From Bacteroidaceae bacterium (GTDB lineage Bacteria > Bacteroidota > Bacteroidia > Bacteroidales > Bacteroidaceae), in the NCBI GenBank assembly GCA_017960985.1, contig JAGCYD010000047.1:28899-92898 (forward strand): DNA of 64,000 nt, read 5' to 3'. A program made the translations under genes and the position numbers. Of this stretch, positions 1 through 9,277 are shown piece after piece (within the stretch, counting starts at the first letter, position 1; every line of letters starts with the position of its first letter). Under the pieces are notes generated by a model, which saw only the letters and a program-made list of their open reading frames with translations, had not been told where the DNA came from and ran no database searches.

Positions 1-8
1 CGAATGAG

Positions 9-44
9 TACCAGTTATGGTACAGCCCAGTACCATTGCTGGTA
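9..44. repeat. 22-bp-period palindrome array a (TACCA/TGGTA arms)
   Basis: Two 14-bp palindromes of the form TACCA-NNNN-TGGTA lie at 9-22 and 31-44, separated by exactly 8 nt, so the period is 22 bp. A further half-site (GGTAC at 51-55) follows, and the array may continue left beyond the window. The same architecture with other arms occurs at 25731 and 63569. It lies beyond the 3' end of rnhB. Function unknown. Confidence 0.75.
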
Positions 45-88
45 CTTTGTGGTACGACACATCGCTAACTCACGAGGGGCATTTTCCT

Positions 89-118
89 TCGCGCGCACGC
101 ATATATTATATAAGTATA
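89..118 (+). repeat. CGCGCG plus AT-tract element, copy 1
   Basis: A CGCGCG core at about 90-95 is followed after a few bases by an AT-only stretch ending in AAGTATA. The same arrangement in the same orientation occurs near 15718, 50103 and 708-63740. This copy sits about 45 bp after palindrome array a and just beyond the rnhB stop codon. Confidence 0.55.
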
Positions 119-127
119 AGGGAAGGC

Positions 128-733
128 TTACCCGAAATCGAGTTCAAGTTGTGGCGAACCCAGCAGATTGAAGCTCATACGATGGTAAGGGGTAGTCCCA
201 TATTGACGGATAGCCTCACGATGGATGGGTGCGGGATATCCTTTGTTCTGATTCCAATGATACTGCGGGTATTCCTCGTGTATCTTCAGCATGAAATCAT
301 CACGGTAGGTCTTGGCCAAAATACTGGCTGCGGCAATGCTCATATACTTTCCGTCGCCCTTCACCACCGTAGTATGAGGTATTCCCGGATAGGGATTGAA
401 ACGGTTTCCGTCAATCAGCAAATGTTGAGGGCGCACTTTCAACTGGTCCACAGCACGATGCATGGCCAGAATACTGGCACGAAGAATGTTGATTTTATCG
501 ATTTCATCGGCAGAAACCACACCTACCGCCCATGCCAGGGCTTCGCGCTCAACCACCTCGCGCAGGGCATAGCGTTGTTTCTCCGTCAGTTGTTTGGAGT
601 CATTCAGAAGTTCGTTGGTGAAATCGGGAGGAAGGATAACGGCTGCCGCATAGACAGGCCCAGCAAGACAGCCACGACCAGCCTCGTCGCAACCTGCTTC
701 AATGATATCTTTATGTAGATAGGGACTTAACAT
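128..733 (-). CDS. rnhB: Ribonuclease HII
   Basis: RNase HII cleaves the RNA strand of RNA-DNA hybrids and initiates removal of single ribonucleotides misincorporated in DNA; it is cytoplasmic. The 201-residue length is normal for the family. The signature GCDEAGRG places catalytic Asp16 and Glu17 near the N-terminus, a third acidic residue is Asp108 (LLIDGN), and the DSKQLT motif is at 45-50. The start is 26 nt downstream of the sufS stop codon on the same strand, so it is probably the last gene of the rimP-nusA-infB-cvpA-suf transcription unit. No Rho-independent terminator is obvious after it; palindrome array a and a CGCGCG element lie there instead. Confidence 0.96.
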   Translation of the reverse strand: MLSPYLHKDIIEAGCDEAGRGCLAGPVYAAAVILPPDFTNELLNDSKQLTEKQRYALREVVEREALAWAVGVVSADEIDKINILRASILAMHRAVDQLKVRPQHLLIDGNRFNPYPGIPHTTVVKGDGKYMSIAAASILAKTYRDDFMLKIHEEYPQYHWNQNKGYPAPIHREAIRQYGTTPYHRMSFNLLGSPQLELDFG

Positions 734-759
734 CTTTTGCTCCCTCCTCGGGTGAGTCT

Positions 760-1977
760 TTAGAACATTTGTTGTACACGCTGAATGGCTGCTACGAGAG
801 CATCTACCTCTTCACGAGTATTATAGAGGGCAAAGGAGGCACGACAAGTTCCTTCTATGCCAAGGCGACGCATGAGGGGCTCGGCACAATGGTGACCCGT
901 ACGCACGGCGATACCCAGACGGTCAAGCAAGGTTCCCATGTCGAGGTGATGGATTTGTCCCACCTGGAAACTGATGACTGCATCACGATGCTCAAGTGTA
1001 CGAGGTCCATAGATATGCATGTCGGGAATCTCACTCAGTCGTTCCATCGCATAACGGGTCAGGTCTTTCTCGTGGGCTTCGATGGCATCCATCCCGATGG
1101 AATCGACATAATCGATAGCGCGGGCCAATCCCGTCGAGGCAATATAATCGGGTGTCCCCGCCTCGAACTTATAGGGAAGGTCGTTGAATGTGGTGTGGTC
1201 AAAACTTACGGTCTTTATCATCTCACCGCCTCCCATATAGGGCGGTATTCGGTCGAGCCATTCCTCCTTGCCGTAGAGAACACCAATGCCTGTAGGACCA
1301 TATATCTTATGACCGCTGAACGCAAAGAAATCGCAATCCATGTCCTGCACATCCACACGGAAGTGGGGCGTACTCTGTGCACCGTCAACCAATACCGGCA
1401 CACCATGTTCGTGGGCAATACGCACGATTTCCTTCACGGGATTCACCGTTCCCAACACATTGCTGACCTGTGTAACACTGACGATTCGGGTACGGTCGTT
1501 GAACAATCGCTCGTATTCATCAAGCCTCAGTTCGCCATCGTCCGTAATAGGAATCACACGGATGCGAATACCCTGACGCGCCTGTAGCAGTTGCCACGAA
1601 ACGATGTTGGAGTGATGCTCCATCTCCGTCAGAATCACCTCGTCGCCCTCCTTCATCATCGCCTGTCCAAAACACGAAGCCACAAGATTGATGCTCTCCG
1701 TCGTGCCACGGGTGAAGACAATCTCACGCGTGGAACGGGCATTCAGGAACCGGCGCACGGTTTCGCGCGAAGCCTCATGCAAATCCGTCGCTTGTTGGGA
1801 AAGGAAATGAACGCCACGATGCACATTGGCATTCACATTATAGTATTCCTCTGTCATCGCCTCCACCACCTGCCGCGGCTTCTGTGTCGTAGCAGCATTG
1901 TCGAGATACACCAAGGGATACTTGTCGTATATCTTACGGCTGAGGATGGGGAAATCTTTTCTTAGTTCAGAGTTCAC
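760..1977 (-). CDS. sufS: Cysteine desulfurase SufS
   Basis: A group II, PLP-dependent cysteine desulfurase that takes sulfur from L-cysteine and passes it as persulfide for Fe-S cluster assembly. The 405-residue protein shows the fold-type I PLP site SGHKIYGP with the Schiff-base lysine at Lys224, and the catalytic cysteine at Cys364 in RTGHHCAEP, the positions expected for SufS. The N-terminus ([10 protein letters not shown], 25-34) is the classic substrate-binding region. It lies 23 nt after sufD in the same direction. No SufE or SufU sulfur acceptor gene is seen in the window; one would be expected elsewhere in the genome. Confidence 0.96.
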   Translation of the reverse strand: MNSELRKDFPILSRKIYDKYPLVYLDNAATTQKPRQVVEAMTEEYYNVNANVHRGVHFLSQQATDLHEASRETVRRFLNARSTREIVFTRGTTESINLVASCFGQAMMKEGDEVILTEMEHHSNIVSWQLLQARQGIRIRVIPITDDGELRLDEYERLFNDRTRIVSVTQVSNVLGTVNPVKEIVRIAHEHGVPVLVDGAQSTPHFRVDVQDMDCDFFAFSGHKIYGPTGIGVLYGKEEWLDRIPPYMGGGEMIKTVSFDHTTFNDLPYKFEAGTPDYIASTGLARAIDYVDSIGMDAIEAHEKDLTRYAMERLSEIPDMHIYGPRTLEHRDAVISFQVGQIHHLDMGTLLDRLGIAVRTGHHCAEPLMRRLGIEGTCRASFALYNTREEVDALVAAIQRVQQMF

Positions 1978-2000
1978 AGTTCACAATTCTAAGTTAATAC

Positions 2001-3416
2001 TTACTTACAGAGACGGCAGCCCTCGCATTTGCTGAGTTCACCACGGAATCGCTTTTCGACCAGATGATGCAGACGGTCACGCAAGGGCTCCATCTTGATG
2101 CTGTCGAGGACTTCGCCTGCAAAAGCGAACTTCAGCAACATACGCGCCTCAGCCTCGGGGATGCCACGCTGACGCATATAGAACAGCGCCTGTTCATTGA
2201 GTTGCCCGACGGTACTACCGTGCGAACACTTCACATCGTCGGCATAAATCTCCAACATCGGCTGGGTGTACATCCGTGCCGTATCCGTAGCACAAAGGTT
2301 AGCATTTGTCTCTTGCGAAACCGTCTTCTGGGCATTCTCGCGTACCAGCACCCGACCCGCAAAAGCCCCTACGGCCTCATCGTCGAGCACATATTTATAC
2401 AGTTCGTTGCTCTGGCAGTTGGACACGCGATGATCGATGAGCGTGTTGTTATCCACATGCTGCTGTTTATCGGCAATCACACATCCGTACATATTCGTCT
2501 CTGCATACTCGCCGCTCAAGGTCACATCCGTTCGGTTGCGTGTCAGTCCGTTGTGCAGGGTGATGCTGTCTATGGTTGCCGAACTGCTCCGCTGCTGGTC
2601 CACATACATGTTGGCAAAGCGGTGGTTCTTGACATGCGTCTCCTCTAGTTCATAAAGTTCCAGATGTGCATTCTCGCCGATATACACCTCGCTGATTTGG
2701 GTCGTGAGGAACTGATGGTCGTCTATCGCATGGTCGCAGAAAAGGACACAAGCCTCCGCCTGCTCCTCTACAACGATAAGCACACGACGATTCACCATCA
2801 AATCCACATCGGCACGCAGAATGTTCACAATCTGAATCGGTCGTGTTACGACAACACCCTTCGGCACATAGATGAAGAGACCGTCCTGACAGAACATCGT
2901 ATTCAGGGCATTGATGCCGTCCTTATGGGTTCGTGCCTGCTTGGCATAGTATTTCCCGATTAATTCGGGATATTTCACAGCCGCTTCGAGCAACGACATT
3001 ACCAACACCCCCTCTGGAAGCATCGCCTTAGGAAGTGCCTTATCGTAGAATCTGTCATTTACCACAAAATAGAGCGAAGTGCTCAGATTGGGTACATCAC
3101 AGCGGAATACCTGGTAAGGGTCAATGGGAATATCTATATGTTGCAGATTCAGGCCATAGTCGGGGGCAAACGCCGCAGCCACATCGGTATATTTATACCG
3201 CTCTTCCTTCTGCGTGGGGAAGCCCAACCGCTCGAAATCTGCCAACGCCTGTTCCCGAGGTGCATTCAGCAACGAAGCCGAATGCTCGGCTATCATGTCC
3301 CGACATTCGCGATACAGGTCAATATATTGGATAGCGGCGACCCCTCTCCCGACCTCCCCCGAGGGGGAGGAGTTGTCAGTTTTACTGCTGGAGATATTCT
3401 TCTTGTTATTATTCAT
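2001..3416 (-). CDS. sufD: Fe-S assembly scaffold protein SufD with an acquired N-terminus
   Basis: SufD pairs with SufB and the ATPase SufC to build Fe-S clusters. The ORF has 471 residues; the body from about residue 29 (IQYIDLYREC) onward is typical SufD, with the conserved beta-helix core and a cysteine-rich C-terminus (CEGCRLCK). The first ~27 residues (MNNNKK..., SGEVGRGVA) are not family sequence: they are encoded by the left inverted repeat of the DUF559 cassette. The start codon overlaps the DUF559 stop codon (ATGA), so translation is probably coupled. An internal ATG at 3296 (MIAEHSA) exists but would drop the conserved YIDLY segment, so I prefer 3416. See the cassette entry at 3339-3843. 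Confidence 0.9.
   Translation of the reverse strand: MNNNKKNISSSKTDNSSPSGEVGRGVAAIQYIDLYRECRDMIAEHSASLLNAPREQALADFERLGFPTQKEERYKYTDVAAAFAPDYGLNLQHIDIPIDPYQVFRCDVPNLSTSLYFVVNDRFYDKALPKAMLPEGVLVMSLLEAAVKYPELIGKYYAKQARTHKDGINALNTMFCQDGLFIYVPKGVVVTRPIQIVNILRADVDLMVNRRVLIVVEEQAEACVLFCDHAIDDHQFLTTQISEVYIGENAHLELYELEETHVKNHRFANMYVDQQRSSSATIDSITLHNGLTRNRTDVTLSGEYAETNMYGCVIADKQQHVDNNTLIDHRVSNCQSNELYKYVLDDEAVGAFAGRVLVRENAQKTVSQETNANLCATDTARMYTQPMLEIYADDVKCSHGSTVGQLNEQALFYMRQRGIPEAEARMLLKFAFAGEVLDSIKMEPLRDRLHHLVEKRFRGELSKCEGCRLCK
3339..3372 (-). repeat. Left inverted repeat of the DUF559 cassette (inside sufD)
   Basis: A GC-rich segment starting GACCCCTCTCCCG and containing a perfect CCTCCCCC/GAGGGGGAGG-type hairpin. 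Its reverse complement matches the segment at 3807-3843 with only a few differences. It is translated in frame in SufD as roughly SSPSGEVGRGV. A related copy without a nuclease gene lies in comM at 35681-35716. Confidence 0.8.
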
Positions 3417-3790
3417 AGAGAGTCTAACTCTTCACAAATCTTTTCTAATACTTCATCTATACACGAGAGGACCTCATTGTTATCGAACCGAACTACATGG
3501 AAGCCCATCCTTGACAAATCAATCGTTCGGTCAAAATCCATCTTCGTCTGTTCCTCTTCATAATGATATCCACCATCGACTTCTATTACCAGTCTTTTTC
3601 CCAAACATACAAAGTCTACAATATAGTCCCCGATTATATGCTGTCTATTGAACTTTACTCCCAGTTGCCTCTTTGATATATGTTGCCATAAGAATTTTTC
3701 TGCCTCGGTTGGATATTGCTTATGCTTTTCAGCTAATTCCTTTAACAATATATATCTGTCTGGCGAAGCTGTGTTGTATCCATATTTCAT
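3413..3790 (-). CDS. DUF559 domain protein (Vsr/endonuclease-like fold)
   Basis: A 125-residue protein starting MKYGYNTASPDRY; a longer start at 3817 would read through the right inverted repeat and is less likely. Family features visible are the TEAEKFLW helix, the HIIGDYIVDFVCL segment and the acidic core LVIEVDGGYHYEE, which together match the DUF559 family (PF04480), related to very-short-patch-repair and restriction-like endonucleases. Known members are often small, dispersed genes without a proven substrate. The Asp/Glu residues expected for metal binding are retained, so it looks intact. The stop codon overlaps the sufD start. Function as nuclease is inferred from fold only. Confidence 0.85.
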   Translation of the reverse strand: MKYGYNTASPDRYILLKELAEKHKQYPTEAEKFLWQHISKRQLGVKFNRQHIIGDYIVDFVCLGKRLVIEVDGGYHYEEEQTKMDFDRTIDLSRMGFHVVRFDNNEVLSCIDEVLEKICEELDSL

Positions 3791-3806
3791 TTTCTTTCGG
3801 TATCTG

Positions 3807-3843
3807 CTCCCTCCCACTCGGGGGAGGGCTGGGGAGAGGGGTC
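3807..3843 (+). repeat. Right inverted repeat of the DUF559 cassette
   Basis: GC-rich segment with a CTCCC...GGGGAGGG hairpin followed by GGGGAGAGGGGTC, the inverted counterpart of 3339-3372. Its outermost base is also the first base of the sufC stop codon read on the plus strand, so the insertion is flush with the sufC end. Confidence 0.8.
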
Positions 3844-4583
3844 TATCTTATGAATTGGTCAAATCCACTCTCCTCTATCATCGTTGCCACCTCTGGCCCG
3901 CCCGTATAGACAATCTGACCGCCAATCAACACATGGATGATGTCGGGCTTTAGATAGTCCAGCAAACGCTGATAGTGAGTAATAACCAGTGCCGAAGTCT
4001 GTGGCGTGCGCAACTTGTTGAAACCCTCAGCTACGATACGCAAGGCATCCACATCAAGACCCGAATCCGTTTCGTCCAATATACTAAAGGTCGGCTCCAG
4101 CATGGCCATCTGGAATATCTCGTTACGCTTCTTCTCGCCACCCGAGAAACCCTCGTTCACGCTGCGGTTTGCCAGTTTGTTGTCCAGTTCCACAATCTTC
4201 CTCCGCTCGCGCATCATCTTCAGGAAGTCAGTCGCATTCAGCGGCTCCAGTCCCTGTGCCTTTCGCTTGGCATTCAGTGCGGCACGCATGAAGTTCGTCA
4301 TCGACACGCCCGGTATCTCCACGGGTTGCTGGAACGACAAGAATATACCTGCATGGGCACGCTCCTCGGGAGCCATCGCCAAAAGGTCCTGCCCGTTGAA
4401 CACAATCGAGCCCTGGGTTACTTCGTAAGCAGGATGTCCCACAATGATATTCGACAGCGTGCTCTTTCCTGCCCCGTTCTGTCCCATCAGGGCATGCACC
4501 TCTCCGTCCTTGATAGTCAGGTTTATTCCCTTCAGAATCTCCTTCCCATCGATACTGGCATGTAAGTCGCGTATTTCAAGCAT
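3843..4583 (-). CDS. sufC: Fe-S assembly ATPase SufC
   Basis: ABC-type ATPase that powers the SufBCD scaffold; cytoplasmic, not a transporter. The 246-residue sequence has Walker A GQNGAGKST (34-42), the signature FSGGEKKRNE, and Walker B FSILDETDSGLD with the SufC-typical DETDSGLD wording. It lies 14 nt after sufB. The stop codon TAG is at the boundary of the DUF559 cassette, so the last residues could have been altered by insertion, although the ending ...FDQFIR looks normal. Confidence 0.97.
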   Translation of the reverse strand: MLEIRDLHASIDGKEILKGINLTIKDGEVHALMGQNGAGKSTLSNIIVGHPAYEVTQGSIVFNGQDLLAMAPEERAHAGIFLSFQQPVEIPGVSMTNFMRAALNAKRKAQGLEPLNATDFLKMMRERRKIVELDNKLANRSVNEGFSGGEKKRNEIFQMAMLEPTFSILDETDSGLDVDALRIVAEGFNKLRTPQTSALVITHYQRLLDYLKPDIIHVLIGGQIVYTGGPEVATMIEESGFDQFIR

Positions 4584-4597
4584 AATTTACTATTATT

Positions 4598-6061
4598 TTA
4601 TCCTACTGCCCCCTCAAGACTGACGCCGAGGAGTTTCTGAGCCTCGACGGCGAACTCCATGGGGAGTTTGTTGAGGACATCCTTGGCATAGCCATTGACG
4701 ATGAGGCCAACGGCCTCTTCGAGGGGAATGCCTCGCTGGTTGCAGTAAAAGAGTTGGTCTTCTGAAATCTTGCTGGTGGTGGCTTCGTGTTCTACTACCG
4801 CCGTGGGATTCTGCACATCCATATAGGGGAAGGTGTGGGCGCCACACTTATTGCCCAACAAGAGTGAGTCGCACGAGGAATAGTTGCGGGCGCCATCGGC
4901 ATTCTTGCCCACACGAACCAAACCGCGATACGAGTTCTGGCTGCGCCCAGCACTGATGCCCTTGCTGATAATTGTGCTCTTGGTGTTCTTGCCGAGATGT
5001 ATCATCTTCGTTCCTGTATCGGCCTGCTGGTAATTGTTGGTGAGTGCGACACTATAGAATTCGGCCTGACTGCCGTCGCCCGAAAGCACACAACTGGGAT
5101 ATTTCCATGTGATGGCTGAACCCGTTTCCACCTGTGTCCACGACAAGCGGCTATTACGACCACGCAAGTGTCCGCGCTTGGTTACGAGATTCAGCACGCC
5201 TCCTTTTCCGTCCTTATCGCCTGGGTACCAGTTCTGTACCGTGCTGTACTTCACTTCGGCATTGTTCATGACGACAATTTCCACGATTGCGGCATGCAAC
5301 TGGTTTTCATCGCGCATGGGGGCGGTACAGCCTTCGAGGTATGACACATAGGCATCGTCGTCGCACACGATAAGGGTGCGCTCGAACTGACCCGTACCAC
5401 GGGCATTGATGCGAAAGTAGGTGCTGAGTTCCATCGGGCAACGGACACCTTTGGGGATATAGACAAACGAACCGTCGGAGAATACGGACGAGTTGAGGGC
5501 GGCAAAGAAATTGTCCTTATAGGGCACTACCGTACCCAGATACTGACGGACAAGGTCGGGATGCTCGCGCACAGCCTCGGTAATCGAGCAGAAGATGATG
5601 CCTTGCTCCTTCAGCCTATCTCGGAAAGTGGTCTTTACCGAAACGGAATCCATCACGGCATCCACCGCCATTCCACTCAAGGCGAGACGCTCTTCCAGAG
5701 GAATGCCGAGCTTGTCGAAGGTTTTCATCAACTCGGGATCAATCTCTTGCCCCTTGTCTTTAGCCCCCTGCCCCTTTTGGGCTGTCGGGTCGGCATAGTA
5801 GGAGATGTCCTGATAGTCGATTTCTGGCATATCGAGGTGTCCCCATGTGGGTTGCTTCAGAGTTTGCCAGTAACGGAATGCCTTGAGACGGAAGTCGAGC
5901 AACCAGTCGGGTTCACCCTTCTTCTCGGAGATAAGCCGAACTACTGCTTCCGACAATCCCTTATCGATGATGTCGGTCGTGATATCGGTCGTGAAGCCAT
6001 ACTCGTACTTCTTATCCGCTATCTCACGCAGTAACTCATTATCCCTATTCTTCTCCTCCAT
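4598..6061 (-). CDS. sufB: Fe-S assembly scaffold protein SufB
   Basis: SufB is the main scaffold subunit on which clusters form in the SufBC2D complex. The 487-residue protein has the beta-helix core (e.g. [31 protein letters not shown]) and the conserved C-terminal region [20 protein letters not shown]. Its start overlaps the end of the cvpA gene by 17 nt, which supports translational coupling. Around residues 93-103 there is a lysine/glycine/glutamine-rich stretch ([11 protein letters not shown]) encoded by a C-rich sequence; this looks like a small repeat-derived insertion in a loop before [13 protein letters not shown]. Confidence 0.96.
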   Translation of the reverse strand: MEEKNRDNELLREIADKKYEYGFTTDITTDIIDKGLSEAVVRLISEKKGEPDWLLDFRLKAFRYWQTLKQPTWGHLDMPEIDYQDISYYADPTAQKGQGAKDKGQEIDPELMKTFDKLGIPLEERLALSGMAVDAVMDSVSVKTTFRDRLKEQGIIFCSITEAVREHPDLVRQYLGTVVPYKDNFFAALNSSVFSDGSFVYIPKGVRCPMELSTYFRINARGTGQFERTLIVCDDDAYVSYLEGCTAPMRDENQLHAAIVEIVVMNNAEVKYSTVQNWYPGDKDGKGGVLNLVTKRGHLRGRNSRLSWTQVETGSAITWKYPSCVLSGDGSQAEFYSVALTNNYQQADTGTKMIHLGKNTKSTIISKGISAGRSQNSYRGLVRVGKNADGARNYSSCDSLLLGNKCGAHTFPYMDVQNPTAVVEHEATTSKISEDQLFYCNQRGIPLEEAVGLIVNGYAKDVLNKLPMEFAVEAQKLLGVSLEGAVG

Positions 6062-6491
6062 TCTCTACTTCCTTATTCACATCGGGGAACAACACATTGG
6101 GCACAGCCTGTAAGGCTTTTACCACGCCATTGTCCTCGAACTTCGACTTCGCTTCGCGTACATAGTCAATGACCAGCAGCAGGCATCCCAATAGCAAGGC
6201 ATACTTCAGGCATCCCACAATGGCACCCAATAGTTTGTTCAGTTTACCAATGATGATAATATGGTCCAGAACTTTTGTGATTGCCCATGCCAGAATACCC
6301 AGCACCAAGGGCACGCCTATCCAAATTAACAGGAAACCGAATATGCCATATCCTATTTCCTTGTAATGATAATAAGCATAGTAGAGGCCGAGAAAGAAAC
6401 CCAGGAAGGAAATGACTTCCTTTAAGAGTCCGTTCTTCCAGCCCCTCCATGTGCCGTAGAGCAGGATCGCCAGACACAAAAGCTCTACCAT
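6045..6491 (-). CDS. CvpA family membrane protein
   Basis: A 148-residue integral membrane protein with four predicted hydrophobic segments (start [11 protein letters not shown], then [35 protein letters not shown], and [12 protein letters not shown]) and a charged C-terminal tail. CvpA proteins were named for a role in colicin V production in E. coli and are linked to envelope functions and peptidoglycan stress; the molecular activity is not settled. It sits 9 nt after infB and overlaps sufB, so it belongs to the same operon. The hydrophobic pattern and family wording are clear, but a specific function cannot be given. Confidence 0.85.
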   Translation of the reverse strand: MVELLCLAILLYGTWRGWKNGLLKEVISFLGFFLGLYYAYYHYKEIGYGIFGFLLIWIGVPLVLGILAWAITKVLDHIIIIGKLNKLLGAIVGCLKYALLLGCLLLVIDYVREAKSKFEDNGVVKALQAVPNVLFPDVNKEVENGGEE

Positions 6492-6500
6492 TCGCTCTTT

Positions 6501-9194
6501 TTACAACTTCGCCTTAATTTCGATTTCCTGGAAGGTCTCGATGATGTCGCCTTCGCGCAGGTCGTTGTAGTTCACGATAGAGATACCGCACTCGAAGTTG
6601 GTGGTTACCTCCTTCACATCGTCCTTGAAACGCTTCAGGGCATTGATTTCGCCCGTATGAACCACGATACCGTCGCGAATGACGCGAGCCTTGTTCGTGC
6701 GGCTCACCTTACCCTCGATTACATAGGCACCAGCCACGGTACCTACCTTCGAGATGTGGTAAACCTGACGAACTTCTACCTGAGCCGTAACTTCCTCCTT
6801 GATTTCGGGCGAAAGCATACCCTCCATGGCATCGCGAACCTCTTCGATGGCATCGTAGATGACGCTGTAGGTACGGATATCCACACCTTCCTGCTCGGCC
6901 AGTCGGCGGGCAGGGGCAGAAGGACGCACCTGGAAGGCCACGATGATAGCATCGGAAGCGGCAGCTAGGTTCACATCGTTCTCGCTGATTTGACCTACGC
7001 TCTTCTGGATGACATTCACCTGTATCTTCTCTGTCGAGAGTTTCAGCAATGCATCGCTCAGGGCCTCGATAGAACCGTCCACATCACCCTTGACGATGAT
7101 GTTCAGTTCCTTGAAGTTTCCGAGTGCAATACGACGACCGATTTCGTTCAAATCGACGCGTTTCATCGTGCGCAAGCCCTGTTCGCGGGCCAGTTGCTCA
7201 CGCTTGTTGGCAATTTCGCGGGCCTCTTGGTCGCTATCCATCACATGGAAAGCATCGCCAGCCGTCGGGGCTCCGTTCAGCCCTAGAATCGTAGCAGCCT
7301 GTGAAGGACCGATTTCCTTGACACGCTGACCACGCTCGTTGAACATGGCCTTCACACGACCATAATTCGTACCGGCCAGCATGATATCACCCACACGAAG
7401 TGTACCGTTGCTGCACAATACCGTAGCCACATAACCACGGCCCTTATCGAGCGAAGACTCGATGACCGTACCCGTACCCTTACGGTTGGGGTTGGCTTTC
7501 AGATCGAGCATTTCTGCCTCAAGCAGTACCTTCTCCAGAAGTTCGGGCACACCAATACCCTTCTTGGCACTGATATCCTGACTCTGGTACTTACCGCCCC
7601 AATCCTCCACGAGGAAGTTCATCTGTGCCAGATGTTCCTTGATTTTCTCGGGATTGGCAGCGGGCTTATCTATCTTATTGATGGCAAACACGATGGGGAC
7701 ATTAGCCGCCATGGCATGATTGATGGCCTCCTTGGTCTGCGGCATGATGTCGTCGTCGGCAGCCACAATGATGATGGCGATATCCGTCACCTGTGCACCA
7801 CGGGCACGCATGGCGGTAAAGGCCTCGTGACCTGGCGTATCGAGGAAGGTTACCTGACGACCGTCGTCGAGTGTCACATTATAGGCACCGATATGCTGGG
7901 TGATACCTCCGGCCTCACCGGCAATCACATTGGTCTGACGGATGTAGTCGAGTAACGAAGTCTTACCATGATCGACATGACCCATGACCGTCACAATGGG
8001 TGCACGGGGTTGCAGGTCTTCAGCATCGTCCTCCTCTTCCACAACAGCCTCGCTAACCTCGGCGCTGACATATTCTGTCTTGAAGCCATATTCTTCGGCA
8101 ACCAGGTTGATGGTTTCGGCATCCATACGCTGATTGATGCTGACCATAATACCGATACTCATGCAAGTACCGATAATCTGGGTAACAGGCACATTCATCA
8201 TCGTTGCCAGTTCGTTGGCGGTTACGAACTCTGTCAGCTTCAGCACCTTGCTCTCGGCTGCCTGCTGCTCCAGTTCTTCCTCCATGCCCTGACGGATGGC
8301 ATCGCGCTTCTCGCGACGATACTTGGCACCCTTGCCCAGTTTGTTATCCTTCGAAGTCAGTCGGGCCAGTGTCTCGCGTACCTGCTTTGCCACCTCCTCG
8401 TCGCTTACCTCAGGCTGCAACACGCTCTGCTTGGGCTGGTTTTTCTTTTTCTTCTTGCCCTGCCCTTGCTGCTGTTGCTGATTGTTTTGCTGCTTGTTCC
8501 GAGGCTGCTCACCACCGCCATTCTGTGGCTGGTTGGCTACGGCATTCACATCGACACGCTGCTGTCCGAGACGGACACGCTTTTTCTTCTCGCCCTGCTT
8601 TTCCTCGCGTTCCTTACGCTTCTCCTCCTTGGTCTTCTTCTTGGGGCGCGTGCTTTGGTTGATAGCCGACAGGTCGATATGTCCCATCACGGTGATGGTC
8701 GGAGCGGCAACAGCCTCCTTGTTCAGGCGGAACACGCCATCGACCTCTTCACCGACTTCGGGCTTCGCCTTCTTCTTGGGCTTCTCCACTACCGGAGCGG
8801 CAACTTCTTCGGCCTTGGGCTCTGGTTGGGGTTCGGCCTTAGGCTGAGCCTTCGGTTCTTCCGGTGCAGGTTTTGGAGCCTTCTCCAGATTGATACGCCC
8901 CACCACCTTCGGAGCCGAAACATTAACCACCGTAGTCTCTGCCATCACCTCTTCGCGGCGTATGGCTTTTTCCTTTTCCTTGGTGGTCTGGCGCTGTTGC
9001 TGTATCTCTGTGGCCTCCTTGCGCAACACCTTATCAGGACTAAACTCGTTCAGGAGCATCTCGTACTGCTCTTCCGTGATGCGTCCGTTGGGATTAGCCT
9101 CCACATCGGCAAACCCCTTCTTCTGCAGGAACTCGACAGCCGTCTGTAGTCCTACATTGCATTCTTTGGTTGCTTTATTTAGTCTTATACTCAT
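6501..9194 (-). CDS. infB: Translation initiation factor IF-2
   Basis: IF-2 is the GTPase that brings initiator fMet-tRNA to the ribosome. The 897-residue protein has an N-terminal IF2_N segment, a long low-complexity linker rich in Lys, Glu, Pro, Ala and Gln (about 80-290), then the G domain with [18 protein letters not shown] and NKIDKP motifs (about 400-570), followed by beta-barrel and C-terminal tRNA-binding domains. Placement directly after nusA and rimP is the usual bacterial order. An 83-bp gap with micro-repeats separates it from nusA. Confidence 0.98.
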   Translation of the reverse strand: MSIRLNKATKECNVGLQTAVEFLQKKGFADVEANPNGRITEEQYEMLLNEFSPDKVLRKEATEIQQQRQTTKEKEKAIRREEVMAETTVVNVSAPKVVGRINLEKAPKPAPEEPKAQPKAEPQPEPKAEEVAAPVVEKPKKKAKPEVGEEVDGVFRLNKEAVAAPTITVMGHIDLSAINQSTRPKKKTKEEKRKEREEKQGEKKKRVRLGQQRVDVNAVANQPQNGGGEQPRNKQQNNQQQQQGQGKKKKKNQPKQSVLQPEVSDEEVAKQVRETLARLTSKDNKLGKGAKYRREKRDAIRQGMEEELEQQAAESKVLKLTEFVTANELATMMNVPVTQIIGTCMSIGIMVSINQRMDAETINLVAEEYGFKTEYVSAEVSEAVVEEEDDAEDLQPRAPIVTVMGHVDHGKTSLLDYIRQTNVIAGEAGGITQHIGAYNVTLDDGRQVTFLDTPGHEAFTAMRARGAQVTDIAIIIVAADDDIMPQTKEAINHAMAANVPIVFAINKIDKPAANPEKIKEHLAQMNFLVEDWGGKYQSQDISAKKGIGVPELLEKVLLEAEMLDLKANPNRKGTGTVIESSLDKGRGYVATVLCSNGTLRVGDIMLAGTNYGRVKAMFNERGQRVKEIGPSQAATILGLNGAPTAGDAFHVMDSDQEAREIANKREQLAREQGLRTMKRVDLNEIGRRIALGNFKELNIIVKGDVDGSIEALSDALLKLSTEKIQVNVIQKSVGQISENDVNLAAASDAIIVAFQVRPSAPARRLAEQEGVDIRTYSVIYDAIEEVRDAMEGMLSPEIKEEVTAQVEVRQVYHISKVGTVAGAYVIEGKVSRTNKARVIRDGIVVHTGEINALKRFKDDVKEVTTNFECGISIVNYNDLREGDIIETFQEIEIKAKL

Positions 9195-9199
9195 CTCTT

Positions 9200-9274
9200 T
9201 AATGTCAAATGTTAAATGTCAGATATTGAATGTCAAATGTCGTGCGGCGCAAGCTTACATTTTACATTTTACAT
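9200..9274. repeat. Micro-repeat cluster between nusA and infB
   Basis: Repeated AATGTCAAATGT-type motifs at 9200-9240 and TACATTTTACAT at 9256-9272. The same motif in the opposite orientation lies in frame inside rmlD at 18573-18610. Such short AT-rich repeats are common between genes in Bacteroidetes; no function is assigned. Confidence 0.65.
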
Positions 9275-9277
9275 CTG

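Larger units (their letters stand above)
3339..3843 (-). mobile_element. DUF559 nuclease cassette bounded by inverted repeats
   Basis: About 505 bp made of a DUF559 gene flanked by 34-37 bp inverted repeats with GACCCC at the outer ends (3339-3372 and 3807-3843). It separates sufC from sufD in an otherwise compact operon. The outer edge of the right repeat abuts the sufC stop codon, and the left repeat is part of the sufD reading frame. No target-site duplication is evident to me. The structure suggests a small mobile unit; whether the DUF559 protein moves it is inference. The repeat architecture is seen directly. Confidence 0.6.
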
